A stretch of 64,000 nt of DNA from an uncultured Vampirovibrio sp. (lineage in GTDB: Bacteria; Cyanobacteriota; Vampirovibrionia; Gastranaerophilales; Gastranaerophilaceae), in the NCBI GenBank assembly GCA_910579975.1, contig CAJTWU010000006.1:1-64000 (forward strand), read 5' to 3'. Shown here piece by piece: positions 44,801 to 52,636 of this stretch (position 1 is the stretch's first letter; each line of letters starts with the position of its first letter). A program made the translations under genes and the position numbers. The notes beneath the pieces are model-generated. The model ran no database searches and was not told the DNA's origin. It saw only the letters and a list, made by a program, of their open reading frames with translations.

Positions 44801-45354
44801 AGGTTCTAGAACGTCAACAGGCATTGCAAAGACAAATAGAAACTTTAACGGATGAACGTACTCAAATTATGGAGCGTATGAAGGGGTATGAGGATTTAAA
44901 GAAAGAAACTTTCCTTAAGACTTATAACGTAATTAACGAAAACTTTAAAGATATTTTCCACAGACTTTCTGATGGTGAAGGTACACTTATTTTAGAAAAC
45001 GAAGAAAATCCTTTTGCGGGTGGTTTGGATATTGAAGCACAACCGAGAGACAAGAAAAAACAACGCTTAGCCGGCATGTCGGGTGGTGAAAAAGCTTTAA
45101 CGGCATTGTCTTTTGTGTTTGCTATCCAAAAATATATGCCGGCACCTTTCTATGCGTTTGACGAAGTTGACGCAAGCTTAGACGGTATAAATGTCGAAAA
45201 ATTGGCTCATATTGTTCAATCACAGGCTGAAACAACCCAGTTTATTGTCGTAAGCCACAGAAAACCTATGATTGAGTCAGCAAATCGGACAATTGGAGTT
45301 ACGCAGAAAGAAAAAGGTATTTCAAAAGTTACCGGGGTTAAGTTAAGGGATTAG
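41863..45354 (+). CDS. smc: Chromosome segregation protein SMC
   Basis: The 1163-residue SMC is the ATPase core of bacterial condensin. It has Walker A GPNGSGKSN (residues about 32-40), two long coiled coils, a hinge around residues 500-670 (VHAPLMKLGQVDEEY, GGRMAHVVVDDE), and the ABC signature LAGMSGGEKALTALSF followed by Walker B YAFDEVDASLDG. The length is normal. A GGGAGGGG ribosome site precedes the ATG. scpA and scpB, its partners, follow within 2 kb, with one small membrane gene in between. Confidence 0.97.
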   Translation: MYIKQLEVDNFKSFANKVEIPMLKGFTTISGPNGSGKSNIIDSILFALGLSTSRTLRAEKLFHLISTYNKRNEAFVKVTFGETEDGDFSVARRIRKSSQGFNSIYYLDDKIATLSDIHAKLEKYNITPNSYNVMMQGDVMSITNCTPGERRKIIDEIAGVADFDRRIEQAMGELETVEKRVVNSTLILNEVNVNLEKLNEEREVALKYQKLKDEKSGLESQINTVKFFDLKRNLEKAHENILEFTKKKKEEELKSKDIDERLKLIREKYEEISNTIKEKGETHQLELKQKAEEIKGSIARKNSSIVFADKQIQDNLKTIENTKNGIETQQGKIKESELKISMTQENIKGIEANIEEQKKILHKILEDMSGLNETAEKHIEKRNNLRKELEAEQDKETKLIQKQAPMEADLSSKKKQIEEAKNKLAELEAFKANFSETKSSKELMIEQLASELDDFKNILKSTLDEYDKTKNEITDMDYDLQAARKKIYQLEAIKNANEEANLGRAVDTVVNANIRGVHAPLMKLGQVDEEYSTAMEIAVGGRMAHVVVDDEHVASTCIELLKSSNAGRATFVPLNKIVKCPKSLNLPKEKGVIDFAINLIDFEDEYLNAFYYAVGDTLVVEDRSVANKLIGKYRMVTLSGDLFEKSGSITGGAVRKTGLKFAQNSDSEIDTYRARLKEMESKYSALVSKRSSLEAKMEDIRGRYSSSTTEFNKAKLELTNLETSFSNTQKNIDEKLEFLKITEPEVSKIEKELDKIEEQHIEISEKMTNLQTEISEVEKLMNDADLKDLKEKTSGVEAEIKRYEKNLADANNEIEGLHQRIDFINTTIRTHNDTIERTLGVNKELELDKAKFAEEIKGLENEFEVLDVQIKEITEKLGELLNQRDAINKDLVDLETQKNLKLSDIEKIGEQIESFKARRRELEPMLEETKNILSEAGVNISELTPVEMSIDEITARIQRLQRRMDELGAVNMRALEDYDKVLERQQALQRQIETLTDERTQIMERMKGYEDLKKETFLKTYNVINENFKDIFHRLSDGEGTLILENEENPFAGGLDIEAQPRDKKKQRLAGMSGGEKALTALSFVFAIQKYMPAPFYAFDEVDASLDGINVEKLAHIVQSQAETTQFIVVSHRKPMIESANRTIGVTQKEKGISKVTGVKLRD

Positions 45355-45365
45355 GGGTACAAAGC

Positions 45366-45740
45366 TTGAACAGAAAAGAAATTTTAAAATGGGTTACAAT
45401 ATGTGCAGCTGCAGGTTTGTTTATAATTATAACTTTTCCTGTGGCAAGTCTTCATTGTAATAAAACTCAGGATGTTTGTACTATTACAAGCAAATCTTTA
45501 ATTGGAGAGGAGCAAGTTGTTGCAAAATTTTACATATCTCAAATTGTTGGTACAGCTGCTCTTAAAAAAGGCAATTCTTATTATCCATCGTTATTTGACA
45601 AACGTAGAGAGTTGTATAAGCTAGAAGTCTTTCCTTCCAAAACAAAAGAACGTACAGAAGAAATAATTCAGCATATTTTAAATGATGAAAAATATGATAT
45701 AGAAGGTTCATTTTTTAAAATAATAAATAAGGATTATTAA
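45366..45740 (+). CDS. Small single-pass membrane protein
   Basis: A 124-residue protein starting at TTG (an AGGGG ribosome site is upstream) with a transmembrane segment ILKWVTICAAAGLFIIITFP and a soluble part with two cysteines (LHCNKTQDVCTITSKS). It starts 12 bases after smc. The soluble part shows a beta-rich pattern with KLEVFPSKTKERTEEI. I do not recognise the family. It may anchor or modulate the condensin complex, or may only share the operon. Confidence 0.6.
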   Translation: MNRKEILKWVTICAAAGLFIIITFPVASLHCNKTQDVCTITSKSLIGEEQVVAKFYISQIVGTAALKKGNSYYPSLFDKRRELYKLEVFPSKTKERTEEIIQHILNDEKYDIEGSFFKIINKDY

Positions 45741-45783
45741 TCTTCTCCTAAATCCGGAGGAGTAAACAATAAGGGATATAGAG

Positions 45784-45789
45784 TATAAT
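45784..45789 (+). promoter_or_regulatory. -10 box of scpA (leaderless)
   Basis: TATAAT followed by six bases and the scpA ATG at 45796. No other ribosome site is visible. Confidence 0.5.
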
Positions 45790-45795
45790 AGGAAT

Positions 45796-46602
45796 ATGAT
45801 AAATAATATCGAAAGTATAAAAGGGATAGGAGAAAACGCAGTTCAGTCAGCAGAAGTTGACGGGATTGAAATTCTTGTAAATATGGCAAAACAGGGTAAG
45901 ATTGATCCTTGGAATGTTGATATTGTTGAGGTTACGGATAAGTACCTTACACACTTGTTCCAGTCTAAGGCTCAAAACCTTCGTTTAACAGGGAGAACTC
46001 TACTTTTTGCTGCTATACTTTTGAAACTGAAATCAAATGTGCTTGAGGGGCTTGATGTATTAGATTTTGAACCGCCTCGTGAAGATGAGTACGGTTATGA
46101 TGATGAAATGCCTTTAGATTATGAGGAAGATTACATTCCAACAAATAATGTAATCTCTATTGATGAAGTTTTGCAGCGTAGAACAAGTGTGCGTCTTAAC
46201 CACAATCGTGTTGTAACTTTGAGGGATTTAATCCGTCAATTAGAATTTTATGAAATGCTTGATAAAAAAGCATCTCTTAAAAATGCACATGAAAGAGCAA
46301 AACGTCGGGTTCAGAATTATGCAAAACTTTCTCCAGATGATATTATTAATCTTGCACATGATGAGTATATCGAAAATGGTGTACAAAGACTAAAAGCGAA
46401 TTTAGAAGAAATTCTTAATCGTCAGGATAGAATTGAGCTAACTGAATTAACTCTCCTTGGAATGGATAGAGTTAACGCATATATTTCATTATTATTTTTA
46501 ACAGTTGATAGTGATTATGATTTAATGCAAGATGAGTTTTATGGCGATTTATATGTTGTAAGATATTCAGAAGAGGTAAAAGATGGAACAGTTGAAGTCT
46601 AG
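45796..46602 (+). CDS. scpA: Segregation and condensation protein ScpA
   Basis: The 268-residue kleisin links the SMC heads. Seen are DGIEILVNMAKQGKIDPWNV and DIVEVTDKYLTHL near the N-terminus, LTGRTLLFAAILLKLKSN, an acidic linker, and the C-terminal winged helix ending in LFLTVDSDYDLMQDEFYGDL. The position just upstream of scpB with a 20-base overlap is the standard arrangement. Start is leaderless-type. Confidence 0.94.
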   Translation: MINNIESIKGIGENAVQSAEVDGIEILVNMAKQGKIDPWNVDIVEVTDKYLTHLFQSKAQNLRLTGRTLLFAAILLKLKSNVLEGLDVLDFEPPREDEYGYDDEMPLDYEEDYIPTNNVISIDEVLQRRTSVRLNHNRVVTLRDLIRQLEFYEMLDKKASLKNAHERAKRRVQNYAKLSPDDIINLAHDEYIENGVQRLKANLEEILNRQDRIELTELTLLGMDRVNAYISLLFLTVDSDYDLMQDEFYGDLYVVRYSEEVKDGTVEV

Positions 46603-47098
46603 AATTGAAGCCGTTCTGTTTGTTACAGCCAAAGTGCTTCAAATAAAAGATATTGCAGAAATTCTTGAAGAAGAACCGGAAGTGGTCGAAGAAGCCTTGC
46701 TTGAACTTATTATGGATTATGCTTCTCGTGACGGCGCTTTGGAAATTGATGACGAAAACGGATATATTTTGCAAGTAAAACAAGAACACCTTGATATTGT
46801 TGAAAAACTTTGTCCGGTTGAACTTAAACCGCCGGTATTAAAAACCCTTACGGTCATCGCTCTGAAAGAGCCTATACGTCAGTCTTTATTAAAAGATTTA
46901 CGAGGTTCAAATGCTTATGAACATGTAGCTGAACTTCTGGAAAAAGGTTTGATATCACGTCATAAAGACAAAAACGGACGTTCTTTTAATATTAAAACAA
47001 CACCTAAGTTTGCTGAATATTTTAAACTTAAAGGCGATGTTAGAACTTTGGTGAAAACCTTAAATATAGATAAAGGCATTAAAGATAATGAAGAATAA
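46583..47098 (+). CDS. scpB: Segregation and condensation protein ScpB
   Basis: The 171-residue product starts MEQLKSRIEAVLFVTAKVLQ and consists of two winged-helix domains; KTLTVIALKEPIRQSLLKDLRG (in two pieces here for length) is the family's second domain, followed by LLEKGLISRHKDKNGR. It binds ScpA as a dimer in the SMC complex. It overlaps scpA by 20 bases and the following protease gene by 11, giving tight coupling. Length is slightly short of the usual 190. Confidence 0.92.
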   Translation: MEQLKSRIEAVLFVTAKVLQIKDIAEILEEEPEVVEEALLELIMDYASRDGALEIDDENGYILQVKQEHLDIVEKLCPVELKPPVLKTLTVIALKEPIRQSLLKDLRGSNAYEHVAELLEKGLISRHKDKNGRSFNIKTTPKFAEYFKLKGDVRTLVKTLNIDKGIKDNEE

Positions 47099-48557
47099 AA
47101 GACTGTGGGTTCTTTTAGTAATTTTCTGTAGTTTGTGTATATTTGCAAATTACAGAAATAATAATATGGATAAAATTCTCGCCATAAAAGCTGAATACTC
47201 TTTTAAGAAAAATAATATTACACAGGCTCAAGAGTATTTGGAAAAATCATTTGAGTTGGGGCTGAAAGACTCAAAATATCGTGATTTGTATGTAAATTCT
47301 ATTATTAACTCGCCTTTTGACTCAACTTCTCAGGATAAACTCTTAAATTTTATCAAATACCCGATAGATGATACGGCAAAATTAAAAGCGGAGTCTTTTT
47401 TAATTGATTTTAAACGTGAAATTAATAAAAAATATCCTCAAAATTATATTACTCAAACAGTTTATAATCAGAAAGTTATGCGATGGAGTAAAATTCCTAT
47501 AACTTACGGTTTTGTCAATTCCAATGGAGTGCCTGAATACTTTATTAAAGAAATTGAAAATGCTTTTACCAAATGGGAAGTTGCAACTGAACATCAGTTG
47601 CTTTTTACAAAGGCTGATAACAATCCTAACATAATTATAGAATTTAATTCTGATAATCCTGCAGATATTAATTCCGGTAAATATGTTGTTGCATATACTG
47701 TTCCAGAATTGAATGTGAATTTTTTAAAACACACAATTATAAAATTTTATCTAAAAGATCCTAATAATGTGTATTATTCAAAAAATCAGGTTTATAATAC
47801 AGCTCTGCATGAAATTGTTCATGCTTTGGGGTTTATGGGGCATAGCAGTAACAAAGATGACATAATGCATTCAACCAAGGACTCAAAATCGGTTATGAAT
47901 GATGAACGTGAAGAGCTTACTCTGGCTGATATTAATACAATTAAGCTTTTGTATAAAATCAAACCGGATATCACAAACGACTCAAAGCCTTATGGCACTT
48001 ATACTTCTTTTTTGGTTATGGGTAGTGCAGAAAAAGTTCAGCGTGCAAAAATGGATGAGGCTGTTTCATATATTGTAAAGGCTCCAAAACTTGCCGGCGG
48101 ATATATAGATTTAGCTGATAGCTATGTTGCAAATAAAGATTATGAAAAAGCTGTAAAATGCCTTAAAAAAGCTTTAAAATTAGCGGATAGCAATGAAATA
48201 CGTGCTATGATATATTATAATCTTGCAGTTGTGTATTACTACTCAAATGATTTGGAAAAAGCTCAAAAATATTTGTTGGGTGCTTTGCAGCTTCAGGATA
48301 GCGAAGACTCACATTATCTTCTAGCAGAGATTTATTCAAAAAATGGTCAAATAGCAAATGCTGTTAAAGAGTATGAAAACCTTATTTCAAGAAACTCGCA
48401 TAATATTGAATATACAATTTGTTTAACTAACATCTATATTCGTGAGCATAAATATTTTAGCGCTAGAAAAGTTTTAAAGAATTATATAAAGGCAAATCCT
48501 TCTGATAAGGATAATAAGCGCTTAAAATCTTATGGTATAGTTAGATTATTTTTATAA
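47088..48557 (+). CDS. Matrixin-like metalloprotease with TPR repeats
   Basis: The 489-residue protein starts with a membrane or signal segment (LWVLLVIFCSLCIF), then a zinc protease domain with ALHEIVHALGFMGHSS (about 240) and a Met-turn DIMHS, i.e. HExxHxxGxxGH, a pattern of M10-type bacterial matrixins. From about residue 340 several TPR-like repeats follow (YIDLADSYVANKDYEKAVK, MIYYNLAVVYYYSNDLEKAQ and others). It overlaps scpB by 11 bases, an odd partner for a condensin gene. Probably exported or periplasm-facing. Substrate unknown. Confidence 0.8.
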   Translation: MKNKRLWVLLVIFCSLCIFANYRNNNMDKILAIKAEYSFKKNNITQAQEYLEKSFELGLKDSKYRDLYVNSIINSPFDSTSQDKLLNFIKYPIDDTAKLKAESFLIDFKREINKKYPQNYITQTVYNQKVMRWSKIPITYGFVNSNGVPEYFIKEIENAFTKWEVATEHQLLFTKADNNPNIIIEFNSDNPADINSGKYVVAYTVPELNVNFLKHTIIKFYLKDPNNVYYSKNQVYNTALHEIVHALGFMGHSSNKDDIMHSTKDSKSVMNDEREELTLADINTIKLLYKIKPDITNDSKPYGTYTSFLVMGSAEKVQRAKMDEAVSYIVKAPKLAGGYIDLADSYVANKDYEKAVKCLKKALKLADSNEIRAMIYYNLAVVYYYSNDLEKAQKYLLGALQLQDSEDSHYLLAEIYSKNGQIANAVKEYENLISRNSHNIEYTICLTNIYIREHKYFSARKVLKNYIKANPSDKDNKRLKSYGIVRLFL

Positions 48558-48558
48558 A

Positions 48559-48596
48559 CAAAAAAGTCCTTGCAAGAATTGCAAGGACTTTTTGTT
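48559..48596. terminator. Terminator between the protease gene and rpsP
   Basis: A perfect stem of about 14 bases centred on GTCCTTGCA / TGCAAGGAC, with A-run and T-run on the sides, serving both convergent genes. Confidence 0.9.
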
Positions 48597-48610
48597 CTAT
48601 ATTTTTTATA

Positions 48611-49003
48611 CTAAGCTTCAGTAGTTTCTTCAGCAGGAGCTTCTGCTTCGTTTGCAGCAGCTTCAGCAGCAGCTTTTGCTTCTTCTGCTTTTCTAGCTTC
48701 TTCTTCAGCCTTTTTAGCTTGAGCTTTTTTAGAAAGTTTAACAGTTTCAGATTTTTTGTAGTTTAGTGAACCATCTTCATTGCAGTTAGCAATAAGATAT
48801 TTAACTGTATCTGTAGGTTGAGCACCTTTAGAAATCCAAGATTTTGCACCTTCAAGGTTAAGCTTCATTTCTTTTGTTTTAGGGTTGTAGTAACCTAATT
48901 CTTCAACCGGTTTACCTTCACGTTTTGTAGTTGAATTAATAACGATAATTCTGTATGTAGGAGCTTTTTTTGCACCTAATCTTTTTAATCTAATTTTTAA
49001 CAT
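48611..49003 (-). CDS. rpsP: Ribosomal protein bS16
   Basis: A 130-residue protein. The first 80 residues are S16: [36 protein letters not shown] and [16 protein letters not shown]. The rest is an alanine/glutamate/lysine-rich tail ([20 protein letters not shown]) that E. coli lacks but that several phyla have. AGAAGGA-like purine-rich sequence precedes the ATG. It is alone in its transcript; the usual rimM, ffh and trmD genes are not adjacent. Confidence 0.93.
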   Translation of the reverse strand: MLKIRLKRLGAKKAPTYRIIVINSTTKREGKPVEELGYYNPKTKEMKLNLEGAKSWISKGAQPTDTVKYLIANCNEDGSLNYKKSETVKLSKKAQAKKAEEEARKAEEAKAAAEAAANEAEAPAEETTEA

Positions 49004-49161
49004 TCTTTTTTTCCTTCTTTTTTCATTGATATATGAGGTTAGTTAAACTTGACTTTACTACCCTCGAGCCGCTTATATCCGAATAAGTCCAAGAGGATAC
49101 GACTTATCCATATATAAAAAACCATAAAAACACCTTGAAATCAAGAACTTTGTTACAAAAT
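49004..49161 (-). promoter_or_regulatory. rpsP leader with inverted repeat
   Basis: On the rpsP strand a GATAAGTC arm (49101-49108) can pair with GACTTATT (49082-49089) with one G-T pair, downstream of an AT-rich promoter-like stretch. It could be an autoregulatory leader. No ORF is seen in this gap. Confidence 0.3.
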
Positions 49162-49392
49162 TTAAGTTTTACTTTTTTTTATGGACTTAAGTCTCTGTAA
49201 TTTTTCTTTATGACGTTTTTCAAATTCTTTAATTACTGTATTCTGAAATTCTTTAACTCTCTGTGTTGCGATAAAAATATCAGCATTGATAGATTTTAAA
49301 TCAGTTTTTTGTAATTCTTCAGAAGCAATTTCAAGCTCTTCAAGCAGGTGTTCAAATTGATTCATAAGTATCATTCTAATTCTTAGTGTCAT
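49162..49392 (-). CDS. 76-residue helical protein, second of a pair
   Basis: A short, highly charged protein (MTLRIRMILMNQFEHLLEEL) predicted to be mainly coiled coil, with KRHKEKLQRLKSIKKSK at the end. A strong AGGAGG ribosome site lies nine bases before the ATG. It overlaps the upstream partner by 17 bases. Function unknown; DNA- or RNA-binding by the basic tail is possible but unproven. Confidence 0.55.
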   Translation of the reverse strand: MTLRIRMILMNQFEHLLEELEIASEELQKTDLKSINADIFIATQRVKEFQNTVIKEFEKRHKEKLQRLKSIKKSKT

Positions 49393-49618
49393 TTGAATGA
49401 ACCTCCTCTTTTAAAATTTTATTTAATTTTTTCTCTTGTCTTAGTATAAATTTTCTAATATCATTTTCTAAAATGTCATTTAGAAAATCTTCCGAAAATG
49501 GTTTGCAACCAAGGAAAATCAATAATTCTCTTATTACATTACAATAAACTTGAGCTTTTAATAACGAATTACGAGCGTTTTCCAGGGATTTTTCATAGGT
49601 TTGGTTTTTGCAATGCAT
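49376..49618 (-). CDS. 80-residue cysteine-containing helical protein, first of a pair
   Basis: Starts MHCKNQTYEKSLENARNSLL at 49618, preceded by GAGGAGG. It has three cysteines (two in YCNVIRELLIFLGCKPF and one near the start) and a basic end (RQEKKLNKILKEEVH). The pair with the next gene is overlapping and divergent from the HTH regulator at 49736, so the regulator may control it. I do not recognise either protein. Confidence 0.55.
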   Translation of the reverse strand: MHCKNQTYEKSLENARNSLLKAQVYCNVIRELLIFLGCKPFSEDFLNDILENDIRKFILRQEKKLNKILKEEVHSNDTKN

Positions 49619-49700
49619 ATGGCCTCCTCGGGGCAATACTTATAACTTAGATTGTACACCAGATGTTGCTAATTGACAACTTTTAATAGTTAGTTGGCGG

Positions 49701-49729
49701 TTATCATAAAGTATTAGTGAGTTTATAAT
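49701..49729 (+). promoter_or_regulatory. Promoter of the XRE regulator (leaderless)
   Basis: TTATCA (49701-49706), 17 bases, TATAAT (49724-49729), then six bases to the ATG at 49736. Confidence 0.6.
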
Positions 49730-49735
49730 TGAGCT

Positions 49736-49960
49736 ATGGAATATGAATTGAGGAAAAATTTAGCTCTTAATATCAAAATTGAAAGAATTAAGAAACATTT
49801 GACGCAAGAAAAACTTGCTGAACTTTCGGATATCTCTACTAAACATATCACTAAGATAGAAAATGAAAGAGTTACGCCAAGTATTTATTTAGTTTATAGA
49901 ATTGCTCATGCTTTAAATGTTACAATAGACAAGCTTTACAAAAAGTGGACTAAATATTAA
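49736..49960 (+). CDS. XRE-family helix-turn-helix regulator
   Basis: A 74-residue single-domain Cro/C1-type regulator: LALNIKIERIKKHLTQEKLA, ELSDISTKHITKIENERVTP, then IYLVYRIAHALNVTIDKLY. This is a bare HTH domain with no sensor part. Genes nearest to it are the two small unknown proteins on the other strand (divergent, 117 bases) and a convergent unknown whose 3' end overlaps it by 11 bases. The target is unknown. Confidence 0.85.
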   Translation: MEYELRKNLALNIKIERIKKHLTQEKLAELSDISTKHITKIENERVTPSIYLVYRIAHALNVTIDKLYKKWTKY

Positions 49961-50594
49961 AACTCTTTCTTGAGCCTTCTTCGTGATACAATCCTCCGCC
50001 GCATATTGTTTCGATAACTTTTAGAACAAATTCTCTGGAAGCATCAGAAGAGTTTAAAAAGAATTCACGATTTGATAAATGTCTAATTTTGAAAATAGAA
50101 TTTTGAGCTTTGTCCGCAGGAACAAATAACGAGGCAACTTCTTTCTCAAGAAGCCGTTCCATCATTTCGTGTCTTGTTTTAGCGCCCTCCATCAGTTCAT
50201 TATAATTTCCATTGATAGCCATTATACGACCCGAAAACATTGGTGCATTACCTTCTCTGAATAATGCCTGAGGTTCATAGTTGCAATGTGTAGTGAGGCT
50301 GATAGTGTGCCATAAAATATTTATTACAACTACACTTTTATCTTTATTATGTTCTACAAAGATATTTTCTGCAGTAATTCCTCTTGAGGCAAAAGATTGT
50401 TTCATTGAATCTGCAATTGCTTTAAGGTTTTCAATCATCTCTGCAAAAATTTCAGTAGAATTTAGAGTAGCATGCTGATACTCTAAAAACTGCTTATACA
50501 TATGAGTAGAAACCAGTCCTATTCTTTCTTGGATAAGTGTGGATTTTCTAAAAGATGTTTCAGAATTATTAAAACTTTCGTAGCCTTTAGACAA
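49950..50594 (-). CDS. Unknown soluble protein, TTG start
   Basis: A 214-residue product. I start it at TTG 50594, because AGGAGG lies seven bases upstream inside the longer reading that begins at 50642. It reads SKGYESFNNSETSFRKSTLI, with a helical first half, ENIFVEHNKDKSVVVINILWH in the middle, and ETICGGGLYHEEGSRKSF at the end. No membrane segment or known motif. It is convergent with the XRE gene. Function unknown. Confidence 0.55.
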   Translation of the reverse strand: MSKGYESFNNSETSFRKSTLIQERIGLVSTHMYKQFLEYQHATLNSTEIFAEMIENLKAIADSMKQSFASRGITAENIFVEHNKDKSVVVINILWHTISLTTHCNYEPQALFREGNAPMFSGRIMAINGNYNELMEGAKTRHEMMERLLEKEVASLFVPADKAQNSIFKIRHLSNREFFLNSSDASREFVLKVIETICGGGLYHEEGSRKSFNI

Positions 50595-50670
50595 AATAAA
50601 GCCTCCTAGCATGATTGTACACTCAAAAAACGCTCTTCGCAAACATGATTAGGTGAAGTTTTGTAACAAT

Positions 50671-51312
50671 TTATCTTACAAGTAAAATAAACCATGGATT
50701 TTCTTTTGTATTATCACCAAAATGAGAGAATTGTATCATTCCTTTTTTGGTAATATTTAAAAATCCTCTAAGCGGATAAGTTTCAAATTTTGCATTATTT
50801 GAAGTAAATCCGTAATGATAAAAATATCGGTCTGTATCGTTAAATAATATTATTTTAAAGCGTTTTTTGTCTTTTTTAATTCTCAATGAATTTGTACTGG
50901 TAGAAAAATCAGAGATATTAATTATTTTAAAATCTTTAAATAGTTTTTGGATTTCTTCTTTACTTAATTCTCTATGAGTTAGTATTTCATTTTCCATTGA
51001 AAATTCATAAAATTTAAGTTCATGATTTGAATAACCGATTAAATTACCATTATGTATAAACTCATACTGACATCCGGTTGAGAAAACAAATTCTCCTTTA
51101 GAATTATAAAATTCGGAGTAGTTGCCGGTTCCATCAGAAACTTTTTTTAAAAATGAATTTGGGTCTTTTTTGTTTGCAATACTCCATTGACCGTTATCAG
51201 AGAATTTTAAATGTTCATTAGGTTGAATATTCTTGTATTGAATATTTTCAGCTAAAACAGATAAGTTTAAACAAAATAATAAAATTACCGTTAAAAATAT
51301 ATTCTTAATCAT
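50671..51312 (-). CDS. Exported protein of unknown function
   Basis: A 213-residue protein with a signal peptide MIKNIFLTVILLFCLNLSVLA and cleavage before ENIQYKN. The mature part is beta-rich with WSIANKKDPNSFLKK, NSKGEFVFSTGCQYEFIHNG and a C-terminal FSHFGDNTKENPWFILLV. No known domain. It has a leaderless-type promoter and is divergent from the next gene. Confidence 0.65.
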   Translation of the reverse strand: MIKNIFLTVILLFCLNLSVLAENIQYKNIQPNEHLKFSDNGQWSIANKKDPNSFLKKVSDGTGNYSEFYNSKGEFVFSTGCQYEFIHNGNLIGYSNHELKFYEFSMENEILTHRELSKEEIQKLFKDFKIINISDFSTSTNSLRIKKDKKRFKIILFNDTDRYFYHYGFTSNNAKFETYPLRGFLNITKKGMIQFSHFGDNTKENPWFILLVR

Positions 51313-51318
51313 AGAATT

Positions 51319-51327
51319 ATTATAACA
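51319..51327 (-). promoter_or_regulatory. Extended -10 for the exported protein (leaderless)
   Basis: On the minus strand TGtTATAAT is followed by six bases and the ATG (51312). Confidence 0.55.
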
Positions 51328-51372
51328 TAATTTTTCAACTTTTGAGAGGAGGGGATTTTGAAAAAAATATTA

Positions 51373-51378
51373 TAAAAT
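51373..51378 (+). promoter_or_regulatory. -10 box for the 132-residue protein (leaderless)
   Basis: TAAAAT followed by six bases and the ATG at 51385. No Shine-Dalgarno is present. Confidence 0.5.
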
Positions 51379-51384
51379 GCAAAT

Positions 51385-51783
51385 ATGAGTATATTGGAGA
51401 ATATAGTAAGTCAAATATCCGCTTCGGCAACAGCTGGTCTAACAAAACCTCAGGGATTTGATTTAGAGGATGATACTTTTGCAAAATTGTTAATGAAAGC
51501 TTCTTCAGTATCTCCTCTGGAAGAACAAAATAATATGTTCTCAAATCTGGGAGCGCCCGCCGGGTTTGAAATTGAGCCGCTAGATGCTCCTGAAGCCCCT
51601 CAACAAGTTGAATTTAATCCTCAAGATATAGAAATAAAAGATTTAAAAATAAGCGAAGATTATTTTTCTAATTTATTAAATGATAATTCAAATGTAATGA
51701 ATTTGGCTAAAAAGCATGCTGCAAATGCCTATAATTTGTTTGGTAAAGGTTTTGTAGATACTTTGGGTGAACTGGTTAAATAA
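51385..51783 (+). CDS. 132-residue acidic protein of unknown function
   Basis: Starts MSILENIVSQISASATAGLT; the middle is proline/glutamate-rich (EPLDAPEAPQQVEFNPQD) and the end helical (KKHAANAYNLFGKGFVDTLG). No signal peptide or cysteine. I do not recognise a family. Its leaderless-type promoter faces the exported-protein gene at 51312, giving a divergent pair 72 bases apart. Confidence 0.55.
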   Translation: MSILENIVSQISASATAGLTKPQGFDLEDDTFAKLLMKASSVSPLEEQNNMFSNLGAPAGFEIEPLDAPEAPQQVEFNPQDIEIKDLKISEDYFSNLLNDNSNVMNLAKKHAANAYNLFGKGFVDTLGELVK

Positions 51784-51871
51784 TTTTTTCATGCCTTATA
51801 ATCATGTTTATTGTATAATTTTCTATATGAATAGCTTAATTGTCTAAATTTTTTGATTATAAGGAGGTCAA

Positions 51872-52573
51872 ATGGGCAAAATAGAAATTACACATGAAGT
51901 AGAAAATCAATGCTGCGTATGCCGTGGAGTAAAAGGCGTACCAGCTCCAATCCCTCAAGAAGGTGAATGGACTAAATGTAAAGAAATTAAAGACATTTCA
52001 GGTCTTACTCACGGTTGCGGATGCTGCGCACCTCAACAAGGTACTTGTAAATTAACCCTTAATGTTAAAGAAGGTGTTATTCAGGAAGCTCTTGTTGAAA
52101 CAATCGGTTGTTCAGGTATGACTCACTCTGCTGCTATGGCTGGTGAAATCCTTCCTGGTAAAACAATCTTAGAAGCACTTAATACAGATTTGGTTTGTGA
52201 CGCTATTAATGTTGCAATGAGAGAATTATTCTTACAAATCGTTTACGGTAGAACTCAATCAGCTTTCTCTGAAAACGGTCTTCCTGTTGGTGCTGGTCTT
52301 GAAGATTTGGGTAAAGGTCTTTGCTCAATGGTTGGTACAATCCATTCTACTAAGCAAAAAGGTGTTAGATACCTTTCTCTTACTGAAGGTTACATCTTGA
52401 AAATGGGTCTTGATAAAAATAACGAAGTTATTGGTTATCAATTTGTTAATCTTGGAAAAGTTATGGATGCTATCAAAAAAGGTGTTGACCCTAAAGAAGC
52501 TTACGAAAAAAATATCGGTACTTATGGCAGATTTGCTGATGCCGTTAAGTATATTGACCCTAGAGTTGAGTAG
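51872..52573 (+). CDS. IscU/NifU-like iron-sulfur scaffold-type protein
   Basis: A 233-residue protein with a cysteine-rich start (ENQCCVCRGVKGV), then HGCGCCAPQQGTCKLTLNVK and ALVETIGCSGMTHSAAMAGE followed by LPGKTILEAL. The order of the last blocks follows IscU (a first cysteine before a beta strand, then a GC...S.. loop and a GKT..EA helix). The usual third cysteine is not obvious, and the N-terminal CCxC is extra. It is paired with the next GGGtGRT gene, as in other anaerobes. AAGGAGG ribosome site; the codon use is that of a highly expressed gene. Role unproven. Confidence 0.75.
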   Translation: MGKIEITHEVENQCCVCRGVKGVPAPIPQEGEWTKCKEIKDISGLTHGCGCCAPQQGTCKLTLNVKEGVIQEALVETIGCSGMTHSAAMAGEILPGKTILEALNTDLVCDAINVAMRELFLQIVYGRTQSAFSENGLPVGAGLEDLGKGLCSMVGTIHSTKQKGVRYLSLTEGYILKMGLDKNNEVIGYQFVNLGKVMDAIKKGVDPKEAYEKNIGTYGRFADAVKYIDPRVE

Positions 52574-52636
52574 GGATAAATGAGCTTAGGCTCAAAGTGA
52601 AAACTACAAGATAAAAATAAAAAGGAAAGTAAAAAT

